A DNA stretch of 64,000 bases from Datisca glomerata (lineage: Eukaryota; Streptophyta; Magnoliopsida; Cucurbitales; Datiscaceae). How positions within the stretch are numbered: the first letter of the stretch is position 1; every line of letters starts with the position of its first letter. Location: positions 1,550,001 through 1,614,000 of the forward strand of contig QANY01004052.1 in assembly GCA_003255025.1 (NCBI GenBank), in the 5' to 3' direction. Below the pieces are notes generated by a model. The model ran no database searches and was not told where the DNA came from. It saw nothing but the letters and a program-made list of their open reading frames with translations. Position numbers and translations under genes: made by a program. Shown piece after piece: positions 39,239 through 51,089 of this stretch.

Positions 39239-39465
39239 ATCTAGAGTGGCAATCTAGCTCACCAAACGGGATTAAAAATTGATGTCTGATATGATAATCT
39301 AAATCGCTATACGAGATTAAAAAGTGATGTCTGGTATGACAATCTAGCTCACCAGACGGGATTAAAAAGAGATGTCTGGTATGATAATCAAGTTCATCAG
39401 ATGTATTAACAAGTCATGTCTGGTGTGGCAATCTAGCTTGCTAGACGAGATTAAAAAATGATGTC
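39239..39465 (+). repeat. 45-bp tandem repeats (about five units)
   Basis: The units run from CTGGTGTGGCAATCTAGCTC through CAGACGGGATTAAAAA to GTGATGT. They are head to tail with a period of about 45 bases and are moderately diverged. They are the short tier of the array, equal to the first half of the longer units that follow. Confidence 0.88.
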
Positions 39466-40400
39466 TGGTGTCGCACTCTAGCTCGCCAGGCGGGAATAAG
39501 GATCTAGCCAGAGCCGAAATGTCTGGCTAGACATCAAAGGTAAAAAAATGATGTCTATCGAGCATGCTAGCGCACCAGATATGAATAATGACCTAGCCAT
39601 GGGTAGAAATGCATAATTAGACATCAAATGTAAGAAGTGATGTCTACTGAGCACTCTAGCTCGCCAGACGTTAATAAAGATCTAGCCAGAGCAAGAATGC
39701 CTGGTTATACATCAAAGGTAAAGTGATGTTTGTCAAGCACTCTAACTCACCATACAGGAATAAGGATCTAGCCAGAGTCGAAATGCAAGGCTAGACATTA
39801 AAGGTAAAAGGTAATGGGTGTCAACCACTCTAGCTCATCAAACAGAAATAAGGATCTAGTCAGAGCAAGAATGCTTGGCTAGACATCGAAGGTAAAAAGT
39901 GATATAAGTTAAGCACTCTAACTCGCCAGATGGGAATAAGGATATAGCCAGAGTAGGCACACCTGGCTAGAAGTCAAAGGTAAACAGAGATATCTAGTGG
40001 AACACTCTAGCCAAAGCATGCACACCTGGCCAAAGCATGCACACCTGGCTAGACGTCAAAAGAAAAAAGAGATGTCAAGCGGAGCACTCTAGCTCACAAG
40101 ATAAGATTAAGGAAAGGATCTAGCCATAGCATGAACGCTGGACTAGACGCCAAAGGTAACATAGATCTCTGGCGGGGCACCCTAGCTCGCCAGACAAGAT
40201 TAAGGAAAATCTGGCCAACGTCTTCTCTCGCTAGACCATAATGGAAGATTCTCACTAGAGCATGAATGCCTGGACAGGCGCTAGAGGAAGTAAGGAAAGG
40301 TTCCAGCTAGAGTAGGAATGACTGGATATACATTAGAAGGAAATGGTTATGGTACTGAGCACTTTAGCCGCCAGGCAAGGAAAGGTCATCTAGCGAAGTA
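39466..40400 (+). repeat. About 88-bp tandem repeats sharing the 45-bp module
   Basis: Units begin with the same module (GCACTCTAGCTCGCCAGACG) and add a second half, GGATCTAGCCAGAGCAAGAA followed by TGCCTGGCTAGACATCAAAG and GTAAAAAGTGATGT. Seven to nine diverged copies are visible, the last ones broken. CTAG occurs several times per unit. Confidence 0.85.
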
Positions 40401-41986
40401 GCAAAGGAAAAGAACACTCAATGCAACGAATAAGCAAAAACAAAGGAAAGATTAAGGTCTCGTTCAGACCAAATCAAAGCTCGATGGAAGTAAAAGTGAA
40501 ACCTCATCTACTCAAGGAATGTTTGTCGCCTAAAGCGCAGCTCGAGACTGACAACCAAGCTAGTGCAAATACGAAAGTTATAATAAAGGAAATAGATAAG
40601 AGCATAGACAAAAGAAAGATTTTGAGTTATTAAAAAAAATCATTCTCAAGGAGAAACGATTACAAATACAAGAAAATGAAAAGTTACAGAAACCCCCTCC
40701 TCAGGCTAACCTAAAAGTAAAAAATCCCTCCACGTCTGGGCTAGAGGTCGTAAGATCTTCACGGCTTTCTTAAAATCTTTTGAGGTCTTGAGGGCTCAGG
40801 TCACTTGACGACCAAGGGTTCTGGATCATGATGACTTGGTCTAAGGCCCGATTTGAGTCAAGCCAAAAAGGAACTCAATCCGTGAGTAATACGTCCTTAT
40901 GAGATGAGGACGAAAAAAGCTTCAATCTCTCCCACAAGGGGAGAAAGGGAAAGGAGCAGTTGTGCTCGGGTTCTCAAAGATCCTGAAGAATATGACTACA
41001 AGGGTTGTCCTTGGCCTACTCCTGGTGTATGTTGAATGAGCGATCGGTGGATCGAAAGGACAAAGGTGGTAAAAGGAAGGGAATTGTGACGCTGAATGAG
41101 GTAGGATGCAGCCTAGGAAGTCGCCTCATTATGGATCAAAGGTCAAGACCCCCGGATAAGTTGCAGACTTCTCCTAAGGATGATATTTCACATCAGAGGG
41201 GCTTTGCAACTATAAGCCTGTAACCAACAAAGATGAAAAAGGTTCACCACACAGGATCATCGACGGTAAGAAAAGCCGTCAGGGACTGAAGACCAGTGAC
41301 TTTGAGGCACAACATTTAAAAGACAACAGAGAGAGAGGTAATGACCATGGAAATAAAAATTGGAAAAATCTTGAGCGGAATCCTCCCAAATGAAGAGGCC
41401 TTAGAAGGGGAAGGACCATTGTTCTCCCAAGGAGGAAAGAAGAACTGTGGGCACGAAAGAGGGGTTGGCAAAGGTTTTGACTCTTTCAGAAAGGCAAGGA
41501 TGAAGAAAATAAGGAGGAAAATCGCCTATTTATAGGCCTTGAAGGATGAAACCACTCATTTAAATAGGCATCAAAATAGACAATGACAACCGTTGAAGTG
41601 GTCACATGCCCGATGAATGGTCGTTTCACGAACCAATGAGAAAAATTCAGAAAGCAAAGCGTCACTCACGCGTCCGCTAGAGTGAAGTGGCGCATCAATG
41701 GGCCAGGCCTCGTGGTTAGCGACGCTCGCCCTCCTTTGAACGCATTCATGCACCATTATTGCCCTTACTTCCTAAGAATGAATGGTCTTGAATCACGATA
41801 AAGGTGGGGGATACACGCACACAGATGAGTCGCGGCAAAATTTTTCCAGTACAAGTGTGAATTGCCCGAGACGAGCAAAGTCCTTAGCTTATCACCACAT
41901 AGAGGTAGCCTATACAAGGAACCTGGGTGGAGAAGCCTTCGGACTTGAACGAGTAAAGCCACCCTAGTCCTCGACTGGGAGAAAAC
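40401..41986 (+). other. 3' interior of the LARD-like element, no recognised gene
   Basis: Open frames of 60-130 codons occur on both strands (for example 40421-40633, 41005-41223 and 41765-42160), but none shows a known domain or start context. Purine-rich AAGGAAAGG-type DNA prevails up to the tract GGGAGAAAAC before the 3' LTR. Confidence 0.5.
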
Positions 41987-42652
41987 TAATATAGGTGTTT
42001 TCCGACCATTACCAACGTGACGACACGTGTCACACCACATCAAAAAGTTCATGACAAATGGAAGTTTCAAAGGAGAAGGCCTGACCTCACCTAGTCGGTC
42101 TTGAGGGAGCTCGAGTTGCACAAACCAGAGAAGCTGAAGGACAGTAAGAATGGAGCTCACGAAAAGAACTCAGATAACCCCGAGTGCCAGGGGCATCATG
42201 ACCCGCTGAGAGTAAAATCCCAGGTGGCACCTTCTCATAGGCCCGAACGCCCAACGAGTACAATCATCGTGGCAGAACATTAGATCATCCCCCAATATCT
42301 CACCTCGAAAGCGCATCAACATTTAATGCTCGCCACTTTATGTCAAATGTCGTTTCCCACTCGTCTAATCAAGGGCAGCCATTGTCACGAGGCTTCTTCG
42401 ACACACTTTCTCCCGTGAGGCCTCATGTATAAATACCCTCGTCTTCTCGAAGGAGAGGCGTGGCATTTCTCCCTTTAAGTTTATGTCAAAATAACATCAT
42501 GATACTAACTTAGGCATCATAGGCCCATAGGCGAGACAACCATCCCCCGGTTCCCTTCGCTCTTTGGGTTCTTTGTGTTTTACAGATTTCAAGGTCAAGA
42601 GGAATTTCACACTAAAGAGAGGATGACATACAATGTTACTGTTAAACTTTTT
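41987..42652 (+). repeat. 3' LTR of the LARD-like element
   Basis: It matches the 5' copy from TATAGGTGTTTTCC to GTTACTGTTAAAC. Its terminal dinucleotides have mutated away from TG and CA. The duplicated GACAT follows immediately. A TATAAATACCC box lies near 42428. Confidence 0.78.
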
Positions 42653-42657
42653 GACAT

Positions 42658-43476
42658 CAACATACTTAAATTAAAAAAAATGTTCACGTAAATTTAAATT
42701 ATGTGAGAAAATATTGGGTGTTCAGTATTCTAAAAGTACTTAAAATGTACTTCTCATCATTTTGACACTCTAACCACCGACTTTCAATTTTGGATTTTTC
42801 CTTGATATTTTTAGTTCTGATTTTAATTCATATCTCTTAAATGATTCACCGTTATTTACAAACTCTTCATTATTTATTTCTTTACCAACCAAAAATAAAC
42901 GAATTAATATGTATAGGTCGATTTATCTTCTAATTTCACAGAGTATAAAGTATTTTTCCCATATAAACATAGAATAAAGTTGAATGGGTCTTAAAAAGCC
43001 GTGCAGTTTTGAAATAAGCAAAAAAAAAAAAAAAAGAACGATCAAAAGTTGTGCGGTTGCTATTAAATTAAGTGCTCTTAAATAAATCTCTTGCTTCTAT
43101 ACACATTCTTAATTCTCTCCATTAAAGACAAAAATAATCATACTCAAGTGAATTATTTTAAAGAATTTTCATATCATTTGACATTAGGTGATTATTTTTT
43201 TTAATTTTAAAAAATTACCTATTCTCTTTTTAAAATATAAAAAAATATAATTAATCCAACTATCATTAAAATAAGTATTGAGTTTTTTCAATACTATGTA
43301 ATTACTAAAACAAATTCTCATACTCAGAGCATAGCAAAACAACCTATACAAGTTGATATGCTAGGTGGTAAAGAGTTTTTTATAAAAAGAAATAATATAT
43401 TTTTTATAATGTGAAAGCTATTCTTTTTAGATATTATAATATGCATACAGTGGCAGTATAACATGATTTGACCACG
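42658..43476. other. AT-rich intergenic DNA, no gene seen
   Basis: This is AT-rich sequence with a poly-A run near 43020. A block at 42705-42755 (GAGAAAATATTGGGTGTTCA) resembles one end of the MITE at 24996-25188 and may be a fragment of the same family. Confidence 0.35.
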
Positions 43477-43484
43477 ACAATTAT

Positions 43485-43791
43485 TAGGCAATTTTTCTGA
43501 ACAAAGTTGGGTTCAGATTTTTAATAATTTTTGAATCCAATCTGAAATATTAAATTTATATTATATTTTATATATAATTTTTTATAAAATTAAATCGAAT
43601 CGAATTAAAAATTTAATTTTATATTTTTGTTTTAATAATATCATTTAAAAAATGATTTTCAGTCAATCTGAAACTCACAATTCGATTCGGCTCGATTTTT
43701 TTAGTATTCATGGTTCGGTTCGATTTTATCGTCGAACTGAAGTTTTGATTTTTTGTCAAAAGATGGCTGAACCGAAACGTAAACACCTCTA
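43485..43791. mobile_element. Short non-autonomous hAT element 2 (307 bp)
   Basis: The element runs from TAGGCAATTTTTCTG to AAACACCTCTA and is flanked by a perfect 8-bp duplication ACAATTAT (43477-43484 and 43792-43799). Its right part carries GTTCGGTTCGA and GAACCGAAACG motifs like those of hAT element 1. The left terminus is less well preserved. It has no coding capacity. Confidence 0.83.
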
Positions 43792-43799
43792 ACAATTAT

Positions 43800-45151
43800 A
43801 AGAATGAGCTCTTACTCATCTAATCGTAAGCCAAAATTCGTTGTAATAAAGGTTTATATCTTAAAGATATTATTTCTCTCCTAACCGGTGAGTTGGTCAA
43901 ATAAAAAAAATCATATTCTATTTTTTATGTTTAATTTAAATTATGGTGGGTCCAATCGAATAAAATATTTTTAGTAAAATCCACCATAACTTTAATAAAG
44001 TATTAAATAAAAAATGATAAAACACATTGTGTTTTTTTATTCGATCAACTAGCGATCATTAGGAGCTTATCCTAATCAGATCAGGAGAGAAGTATTCTCC
44101 ATATCTTATTATGACACAACTTTTGCACAATATCACTCACCTCTCAACTTCAACTTCTTCTCTTTTTAGTATATAACTTTCAACGTTAATCAAAACATCT
44201 TCTCTATAATTGTCGTTAAAATGCCCGCAAAACGTGTATGTATGTATATTCAGCCAAATTTTCAGTTCAATTTAGTATTAGTGAGATGTTTTGACATAGT
44301 GTTACGAGATCTTTGGTTCGATTCGTATTACAGGTCTAAAATTTAAGAAAAATAGCACTCATTTTCTTACTTGAGGACTTCTTTTGTGTGTTGGATATGA
44401 ATGACACTAGGCGATTGTAATCAAAGTGTAACTGTTCTCAACTAAATCATTAAGTAAAAGATGGAGGTATTATGAAGCATTTGCTTTAGTACACTTGGTT
44501 TGGAAGGAAAAGACATTGACCAAAGAATGATCAACTTTCTGCCCACATTTCTCACATGAAAACAAATTAACAAGTCTAAATTTTGCCAGGAAATTCGAGA
44601 AATGATGGTGCCCAACAATTCAAAATGCAAATTTTGAAGCATCATTATGATGATTGTGTAACAATCTAAACACATGCTTTCTATATTGTACTTATGACAT
44701 ACACACAATATAAACCTGTCATTGAATGTGTTTTTCTAATTTCAATTGATGTCGTCTCACTAAGGCGCAAGTCACCAAGCCATTGTCAAAGACAACACAA
44801 ATGCTAAAGACATCACTAATAAATTAACAATGAATTATTTTTTTATCGTTAACAACATTTAATCAACACAAACTTTAAAAGAATGAAATGAATCGTTCAT
44901 ATGTAATATAGTTCTCTTATATTGTCTTATAATGACCCGAGCTGTGAGGTTGTAGATTTTCTACTTTTGCCATTAGTATTACTAGTTTAATCGATAGAGA
45001 CAAATCTCTTGTAATGAATGGATTTAAACCATCACGATGTATTTCATCTTTCTTACTAACATTATTTCTCTGATCATAAAAAAAAAACTTTCATGTTCTA
45101 TTGTATTGAGGGCCATGAATAAGTCTTTTTAGAAAGAACAAAAATATGTAT
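43800..45151. other. AT-rich intergenic DNA, no gene seen
   Basis: No domain was recognised in the short frames here, including 44442-44708 on the minus strand. No repeat was resolved. Confidence 0.4.
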
Positions 45152-45394
45152 AAAAGTAGCCCGAGGTTGTGAAAATCAAAAGCAGCCACCCACGCACGTG
45201 ACTCAAAATTTTGTGTCAATTTATTTTTAAAATATTTTACGTTGTATTATATATATATATTTATAATGTATTAAAAGTAGCCCAAGGTTAAGAAAATCAA
45301 AAGCAGCCACCCACGCACGTGTCTCCAAATTTTGCGCCATAATTTATTTTTTTAACTATATTACATAATATATGTTGTATGTATTATATATATG
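45152..45394. repeat. Tandem duplication of a 121-bp unit
   Basis: The block AAAGTAGCCCGAGGTTGTG, AAAATCAAAAGCAGCCACCC and ACGCACGTG occurs at 45152 and again, with few changes, at 45273. Each copy ends in AT-rich DNA with (TA)n. Both copies contain CACGTG, the G-box core. Confidence 0.82.
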
Positions 45395-45879
45395 CATGCT
45401 TATGAATATTATTATATACATTATATATCATATATGTTAAAAATGGAGCGAATTCTGAATTCTTCAAAATTCAAAATTGACACCAAACTTCGAAAGTCCC
45501 TCACCAGTATGTCAGTCCACAAGCCACATATCTATCTTTATGTTTTTTTTATATCTATGGCCAATTTTAATGATATTTTAAAAAAACCCCATCATTGAGC
45601 AATTTATAGATCTAGAAAAGTTTAAAAATAATTTTTTGATAAAGGTCAGATTTTCTAGAATTTTAGATAAATAGTGAGTTACTATAATTGTCAATAATTA
45701 TTGATCAAAATATTCTTATTCTATTTAAGTGGTGTTTCAAATTAAGAGTAATTTAAAATTAGTCAATAAGTATAACAATACATATTTAATTTGAAACATA
45801 TATACAATTAATTCAAATAATGATCTAAATAAGATAAGAATATACAGTCAACCAATTGAAAGTTTCTTTGTTTCAAAAA

Positions 45880-46490
45880 ATATTAGACTAGATATAATTT
45901 CAGTGATTGAGTACATATCTAATTTCTTAAAAATAAGAAGATAATTAATGCTGAAAAATAAAAAATAAATTTTAAATTTTTTGGGCTAGATATAATATTA
46001 CCGATTGACTACATATCTCTTTCCTTAAAAAGCTCAATGGGTCTGGTTTTTCGGTTTGGTGTGGAGGGAGATCCTCTTTGTTGACCTTTCAGGAGACATG
46101 TTGTAATGTAAAGCTGGCAATACGTGCTTGAGTCGATGATCAATCCACCGTTCAATCCTTCTATAGATGGTGATCATACTTGTTAAAATTTCTTCTATGC
46201 TGAGAATCATCTATGAATCCCCATTTTGATTGACCTTGACCAGTCATTGCTGGAAAAGAGGGTTGGGTAATTAATGCTGAAAAACCAAAAACCAATTGAA
46301 TTTTGAACTTTTTAAAAAACAAATTCTGGACTATAAATAATATCAGTGATTGACTACATATCTCATTCTTTAAAAATATGGAGAATTAATGCTTAAAAAA
46401 TTAATGAATTTTTTGGAAGAAAATCACTAAAACATTTTAATATCAGTGATTGATTATATAATATCAGTGATTGACTATATTTCATCAGTA
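45880..46490. repeat. Degenerate about 110-bp tandem repeats with an insert
   Basis: The phrases ATCAGTGATTGACTACATAT and AATTAATGCTGAAAAAT recur in the same order at least three times. A less AT-rich insert of about 230 bp (46030-46265) interrupts them. They lie just outside the left end of the MULE and share its AATGATTGAT vocabulary. Confidence 0.6.
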
Positions 46491-46929
46491 TTTTTTCATA
46501 AAAAATAACATATAGAAGATAATGGTCTAATGGAGTAAAAATCAGCTATTTATTTCATTAACATAATATTAACTCCCCATAACTAAAAAATATGATGATT
46601 CTATAAACCACGCCTTAGATGAATTTTAGGACACCATTAAATTATTCAAATAAAGGTTATTAAGATTAAACAAAAACTACAAATAAAATCAAATTGAAAT
46701 TCTATACAAACAAAGATATTAATATCTATTTATTTTTTTTATCATTAAATGCTTGATACAGTGTCATTAAAAGTTTTCTATTATTTCAACGTGAAAAAAA
46801 TACTAGTTATATTTTAAATTGAGGTTTTTAAAAATTTATTATTTGGTGCGATTATATTTTATCATTATTTGTTGTTGAAAGAGGAGTACGAGTCAACATA
46901 TATTCATAAGTAATTAACCAAATAGACAA

Positions 46930-47285
46930 GTTGTGAATAACAGATTTTTAGTATCACGTCATCAACCAACTGTTGATGAATTTGTAGTTGAAGATTTTAA
47001 TATTTGATTTACAGATTTTATAATCAGATTTGGTGGGTCCTTGCATTTAATTAAATATTACGAAATTTATTGTCTTTCAATTTAAACGTTATTTTTTGTT
47101 TTTATTTTTAATTAAATTAGATGATAATCAATGATTGATTCTAGTTTTCCTTTTTAGGTAATTTTGATAAGAAAATATTCTAATTTCAATGATTGATCAT
47201 AATTCTAATAAGATAAATGGAAAAATTTTAGTGTCATGTCATCAATTAGCTGTTGACGAATTTATAGTTGACAATTTTAAACTTG
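46930..47285 (+). repeat. MULE terminal unit, outer copy
   Basis: It contains ACGTCATCAACCAACTGTTG, TTTATAATCAGATTTGGTGG and GATGATAATCAATGATTGAT. It ends with the start of a further copy (TCATGTCATCAATTAGCTGT at about 47237) that is cut off at about 47285. Confidence 0.72.
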
Positions 47286-48277
47286 AAAAAAATTAGGAGA
47301 TTAAGCTGTTTTAAGTTATAATTTTGTACTATGTCCTTTAAATTTATGGTTTACACATATGACCAAATCCTCATTTTAGGTTGTTAGTTATGTGTTTAGT
47401 CGGTCTTTTACATTTATGCCCTTTGTGAAACTAACTTTTTGCTTTTTAGATTTTTAGATTTTTTTTAATTCATAACTCCATGTTGAGGTTGTCGCTGCAA
47501 TGTTTCTTTCATGTCTCTGGCGGTTTATTCCATCAAAATTACAGCAAAATCTCTGGCAGTTAGTTCTGCTTTTTGCTGCAATGTCCTTCCATGGCGTCCA
47601 TTGTTGTAATTTTTCAACCTTTCTTGCAGTTTTTCCATGCCTCTTCTCTCTTCCCACAACTCACTTCCGCGACCCTCTTCCATGGCTTCCACGACCATAT
47701 CTAGTCGTGGCTTCCTTGACCTTCACGACCAGATCTGATCTCGGCTTCCTTCACCGCGATCAGATCTGGTCATGACTTTCTTCACCCTGACCAGATCTAG
47801 TTTTCGAGCGAGAGGGATGAACAAGAAGAAGGAGGGGCGGGGCTTGGGTGGGGAAAGAGTATGGTACCAGATGGTACATAAAAATATACTAATAGTACAT
47901 AAAATTATACTATATATACTACAATATATTGATTGTATATAAAAATATACTACATACATACTATGATATACTGATAGTATATTAAATATACTACTGTAAA
48001 TATGCATAACACAGTATATATTATATATCATAGAGTACATATCTATAAACTACGTAAATTTAGCGTGGAGTTGTTACGTGAATAACATTTTTTACTGGGG
48101 TTGTTACGCGAATAACGCGAATAATGTTCCTTATTAATGAGGGCAATCTCATCTATTTGTAATATTTTTTATGTTTTAAAGATGAGCCATTATAAAACTT
48201 GGCCATTTGTGCAAATTACAATTTTTTTTAGCCATTTTCTCCTTTATTTTCATGTAGTAGTCTATTCCCCTAAAATG
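47286..48277. other. About 1-kb insert inside the MULE terminal repeats
   Basis: The repeat phase is broken at TTTTAAACTT (47275-47285) and resumes at TTTAAACATTGATTTACAG (48270). The insert holds repeated ACCAGATCTGRTC motifs (47690-47800) and an array of ATATACTA-like units (47880-48000). It has no gene with a known domain. Its nature (transposon or satellite-like) is unresolved. Confidence 0.45.
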
Positions 48278-48840
48278 CCTTTAAACATTGATTTACAGAT
48301 TTCATAATCAGTTTTGGTGAGGTTCTTGTATTTAATTATATATTCTAAAATTTATTATCTTTCAATTCAAATATTTTTTTATTTTTAATTAAATTATATG
48401 ATAATCAGTTATTGATTCTAGTTTCTTTTTCTTAGCTAATTCTGATAATAAAATATTCTAATTTCAATTATTGATTCTGATTTTGATAAGGTAAATAGTA
48501 GATTTTTAGTGTCACGTCATCAACCAATTGTTGATAAATTTGTAATTGACCATTTTAAACTTTGATTTACAAATTTCATAATCAGATTTGGTGCGATCCT
48601 TGCATTTAATTAAATATTTTAAAATTTATTATCTTTCAATTCAAACATTATTATTTTTAATTAAATTAGATGATAATCAATGATTGATTATAGTTTTCTT
48701 TTTTTAGCTAATTCTGATAAGGAAATGTTCTAGTTACAATGATTGATTCTAATTCTAATAAGTAACTGTCATATTTTTAGTGACATATCATCAACCAACT
48801 GTTGATGAATTCTGAGAAGGTAAATGTTAAATATATAACA
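48270..48840 (+). repeat. MULE terminal units, two inner tandem copies
   Basis: Two consecutive copies of the about 280-bp unit start with GATTTACARATTTCATAATC at about 48290 and 48565. Each continues through TTTATTATCTTTCAATTCAA and GATAATCA to TTTTTAGTGWCAYRTCATCA. They match the unit at 46930-47285. Confidence 0.8.
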
Positions 48841-49804
48841 TGTCATATATAGATGGGGGTCAATTTAGTCTAAAATTATTGACTAGTTAGTAAACCATCT
48901 ATTTATTTAAATCTATTGAAAGCCTGCTATTTATTAAAGCACACCCCTTAAAGTTGTATGTTATACAAAATTTTCCTATAGTCTCGTTTGTCTCGCTCTA
49001 TCCTCCTTTATAATCCTATTGTAATTCAATTATAATGTTTATTTGGTGTAATCATTAAATAAGACTGCAATCCTAATTTTCATGCAATCTATTAATAAGC
49101 AAAACAAAATCATTTAGTTCTTTGCCTATTTGAATAAATCTAACAATAATGGTTGGATTTAGTAAAAACGCCATGATTTCTTTGTTTTCTTATCATATTA
49201 TATCAATGATTGAACATGCATGTACATTTTATTGATTTAAAAAAAATGATATTATTGAGTATATCATCTACTGAAAAATATTATGTGAATCTAGTTTAGT
49301 CTAGTTTCCAACTGAGTATAGCGTCTATTGAATATTATACTAGTTTAATCTAAATACCAACTACTATTTTTATGGAACTCTATCTTTTACTCTTTTGATA
49401 ATCAGATAGTTGTGTACAAATTTAGTAATTTTGTCTGTTCCATAAGTTTTGTAAAATGTTTTGTACAATTTTAATACATTCGATATCGATCCATAAGTTC
49501 TTATCAATGAGTGGTTAACACTAATGTGGTAAAAAAATATTGTATGGGTAAGTCCATGGTTTTGCACTATTTTCACCGATTATATTCAAGTATTTGTGCG
49601 GTTTTATTTAGACACAGTTAATAAATAGATCATAGTTACTTGATATATGTAATTCAATTAATATTGTAGATCAGTCTGGGATAATGAATCATTTATCGAT
49701 ATAATCAATATGTTAATAACATATTGATTCTATAATGTGTTATATGATTGACCTATATAAAACTCTGATAAACATTTATTTATTTGTTTATAGCAACATT
49801 GAGT

Positions 49805-51074
49805 ATGACAGACAAAAATGTTGAAGGCAAGTCATCAAAAGTAACTAAAAAGAATAGCAAATACATGTCATCCGTCAACCGGAAAACGTAAGTTATATTT
49901 CACTGAAGAAAATCAAAATGAGGTCAAATAAGATTCAATAGTTTTTTAATTATTAATATTTATATACTTATTATTATAAATTGTTAAGTAATATTATATT
50001 GTTATATGGTCTTAAATTGATTGCATATGATTCAAACTGGAACAAAAACCAGAAGCTAAACATGTTCTCTAAACCAACATAATGGAACATGTAAATATGA
50101 GTTTGACTGATAAACAGAGATATAAAATGGTGTTTGGACACTTTCTTGACTTTCAAATTAAAAAGTTTCTGGCTCAATTACTATTGCATATAGCTAGGAA
50201 ACAATGTCACCATGAGAAGAGCGATGCAATTTACTTTGATTTCAATGGACGGGTGGCTCGTTTCACAATTAGGGATTTTACGGTAATAAGTGGTTTAAGA
50301 TGCACTTCATCCGTGCGTATTGATAGAGCTAGTTTAGAAGATGGGAGGTTGAAAGAGAAGTACTTTAAGAATAATAAAATAGTTTCTAGAAAGATGTTGA
50401 ATTGCATTTAATACCTGGACAATTGTCAAAATGATGATGATGAGAAGATAGTCAAGCTTGCAAAGGTGTATTGCCTTGAAACTTTGTTAATTCCAAAACA
50501 TGAGCATATTTTAGTTGGCCATTTTCATATTTTGTTGGTTGATAGCAATGATCTGTTTGATTTATATACTTGGGGTAAGTTGGCATTTGAGGTAACCGTT
50601 GTGAGCAGGAGGAAAATCAATAATTTTTCTGATAGTAGTGCTCATGCTTTCTACGGTTTCCCACATGTTATAATCATTTGGGCACTCGAGACAATAACGT
50701 TAATGGTACTCTAAGGATAAATAATTGGTCTGTGATAGGTCACCAGACAAGAGTTTAACAGGCATGGTTTTCGGGTATAAGAATATAAGTATACATTATT
50801 TTTATACATATATTTGTTATTAACCTGACATACTTACATTCAATGATTGAAGCTTGAGATTGAGAAGTTTCATGCAACTTTTGATGAATTGAAGAGTATC
50901 GACAATGAAAAAAAATTTGGACAATCAAAAGGTAAAGAGGTGGTTGATACTCAACCCGAAATTGATGACAATCAAACCAAATCTGAGAATATTGTTGAAG
51001 CTTTTGATCCTAAGAAAATAAAAATATCATCATCATTTTCAATTGAGGCTAGATTAGACCATCTAGAGGTTTGA
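49805..51074 (+). pseudogene. DUF1985-domain gene remnant of the MULE
   Basis: The start is MTDKNVEGKSSKVTKKNSKY at 49805, in a small exon with a GTAAGT donor near 49888. At 50082-50411 an open frame carries the DUF1985 core (DAIYFDFNGRVARFTIRDFT, then VISGLRC). After a stop and frame change the domain continues at 50466-50714 (CLETLLIPKHEH, LYTWGKLAFEV, FYGFP). A Lys/Asp-rich tail is open at 50847-51074. In plants DUF1985 is often fused to a C48 Ulp1-like cysteine protease carried by MULEs or CACTAs. No His/Asp/Cys protease core was found downstream, so it is truncated. It points toward the transposase gene. Confidence 0.72.
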
Positions 51075-51089
51075 TAAATAATTTGACAA

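Larger units (their letters stand above)
35331..42652 (+). mobile_element. Non-coding LTR retroelement (LARD-like), 7.3 kb
   Basis: Two similar LTRs (35331-35984 and 41987-42652) bound an interior without recognisable gag or pol. The flanking five bases are GACAT on both sides (35326-35330 and 42653-42657). A Gypsy/Tat-like priming region (TTGGTGTTGTCTATGG) lies shortly after the first LTR and a purine run (GGGAGAAAAC) precedes the second. The interior holds a long two-tier tandem repeat and a nested solo Copia LTR (37466-39238). Without the nested LTR and its duplication the element is about 5.5 kb. Large non-coding elements of this kind depend on proteins of autonomous relatives. Confidence 0.8.

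Noticed and set aside
39239..40400. CRISPR-like regular repeats
   Set aside because: The units are contiguous and diverged, without unique spacers, inside a plant LTR element; this is a tandem repeat.
45240..45270. (TA)n run as a possible origin or promoter
   Set aside because: A simple AT repeat inside a duplicated spacer; no gene lies downstream.
47454..48040. Short ORFs on both strands in the 1-kb insert
   Set aside because: They run through low-complexity ATATACTA and ACCAGATCTG repeats and match no protein family.
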